From assembly GCA_963556145.1 (NCBI GenBank), contig OY744473.1, positions 3,286,001 through 3,350,000 on the forward strand: a stretch of 64,000 nt of DNA, read 5' to 3'. A program made the translations under genes and the position numbers. Below, one piece after another: positions 63,065 to 64,000 of the stretch. Each line of letters begins with the position of its first letter. Position 1 is the stretch's first letter. Source of the stretch: Hygrocybe punicea. Its lineage: Eukaryota; Basidiomycota; Agaricomycetes; Agaricales; Hygrophoraceae. The notes under the pieces were generated by a model, which worked only from the letters and a program-made list of their open reading frames with translations, ran no database searches and was not told the DNA's origin.

Positions 63065-64000
63065 CTATAAAAATTAGGATTATTCTATTTGGCAGGGTGT
63101 ACCCAACTTCCCATGCACCCCTTGCCTTATAAAGTGATAGCTAAGTAGAATAATTTTCACCAATCAATTTTACAGTTCCAAAAAGTAATGGCCACACCAA
63201 TTTTTTTTTTTTTTGAGGTGCTTACAAAGGCTCGGTCAGTGCCGTGCCATTGTGGCTGAGAAACAAGAAATATGGTTTTATATGAGATTTATGCTACATA
63301 CTCCTATTGCAGCTCTATTATAGGCCTAAATAAATAAATCTGAACCTTCTAAGTTCTTACAATACATTTTTGTATTATTATAATGAACTTTTCAGTGACC
63401 AACTCTGACTTTATAGCTTAGCTAAGTTAGCTTAGGCTAATTAGTGCTATTTTGGCTGAAATCTTATCAAAAAAATGGGCAATATCAGAACCAAATACAA
63501 TAATAAAAATTCATTGTTTTATCATGTTGCTACAAGCTCTGGCCTGGGAGGAATCACTTTGCAAATGATGTGATTTTAAGACTTTCCAAAACAAGCCAAC
63601 TTTCCAAAACAAGCCAATATCTCTGATCATCTTGTGAACCAAAAAGGAAATTTAATCTGTGCAGTTATTTTGTACTTCCTTCAGTTAGGATGATATTTCA
63701 AGGTGTTGTAAGGTGTAGATACGTTTATTTAGGCTTGAGGTAGAGCTGCATTATGAATAGCTGGCATGAATCACATATAAAGCCATATTTCTTGTTTCTC
63801 AGCCACAATGGCACGGCACTGACCGAGCCTTTGTAAGTGCCTAAAATAAAATAAAAATTTGGCGTGGCCATTACTTTTGGAACTCACTGTAACTCGGTGA
63901 TCAAATGACTGAAAACTTATGTCTGTGCAGTATGAAGACTGAGACCTGCAAAAATTATCGCTGTTTGCATATATATTGACATGGCCTGATTTTCTAATGT
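63065..64000. mobile_element. Second member of the palindromic element family, cut by window end
   Basis: The segment 63080-63150 repeats the outer arm seen at 40590 and in reverse at 44200 (ATTCTATTTGGC, AACTTCCCATGCACCCCTTG). It is followed by the MITE-like segment and by sequence similar to 44011-44100. The right end is outside the window. Confidence 0.6.
63173..63889. mobile_element. 717-bp Tc1/mariner-type MITE, member 2
   Basis: The inverted ends CAGTGAGTTCCAAAAGTAAT (right, reversed; the left lacks four bases) are flanked by TA at 63171-63172 and 63890-63891. The interior matches 43312-44010 in opposite orientation. It has no coding capacity. Confidence 0.8.

Overview
The window is nuclear DNA of a basidiomycete fungus, most probably an Agaricomycete. 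Evidence: genes packed with 50-65 nt GT-AG introns, a fungal TAF11, a MET17-type sulfhydrylase, a DUF4238-like protein beside a kinase typical of mushroom-forming fungi, a GPI-type aspartic peptidase pair, a chromodomain Ty3 retroelement, and Tc1/mariner and hAT transposon relics. All gene models were spliced by eye from frame, donor and acceptor signals.

Layout. (1) 0.4-2.8 kb: a C2H2 zinc-finger gene and TAF11, divergent, with 77 bp between start codons. (2) 3.9-12.0 kb: a block on the minus strand with O-acetylhomoserine sulfhydrylase (MET17), a doubtful small locus, an S9 oligopeptidase, a protein kinase and the end of a DUF4238-like gene; it is cut by a 100-N gap. (3) 12.1-13.2 kb: unassigned low-complexity sequence ending in a hairpin. 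(4) 13.2-21.4 kb: a second, almost identical copy of the block, whose DUF4238-like gene is complete. The position of the gap exactly at the end of copy 1 makes unmerged haplotypes of a dikaryon as likely as a true tandem duplication. (5) 22.4-24.4 kb: a 2.0-kb element with ~450-bp inverted ends around a strand-skewed minisatellite. (6) 25.2-26.9 kb: a SAP-like acidic nuclear protein. (7) 27.2-29.2 and 53.8-55.7 kb: two paralogous secreted aspartic peptidases, sharing a recent gene-conversion tract, on either side of a 24-kb transposon island.

The island (29.3-53.4 kb) holds a decayed chromodomain Ty3 element, a non-autonomous LTR element built of ~160-nt repeats, a PPT plus LTR remnant, nested Tc1/mariner-type elements (one with a transposase relic plus an unrelated convergent gene), and three hAT-type MITEs with perfect 8-bp target duplications. 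(8) 56.0-58.0 kb: a single gene joining a ricin-B-like lectin domain, armadillo repeats and a Vps62-like domain. (9) 59.4-63.0 kb: a large gene with about five double-stranded-RNA-binding-like domains. (10) 63.1 kb to the end: another mariner-type MITE family member.

The most unusual items are a dispersed ~52-bp palindromic unit (core TCAATTGA, outer arms CCTCGCGAA/TTCGCGAGG, with variable inner arms), the lectin-ARM-Vps62 fusion, the multi-dsRBD protein and the two-gene mariner-type element.
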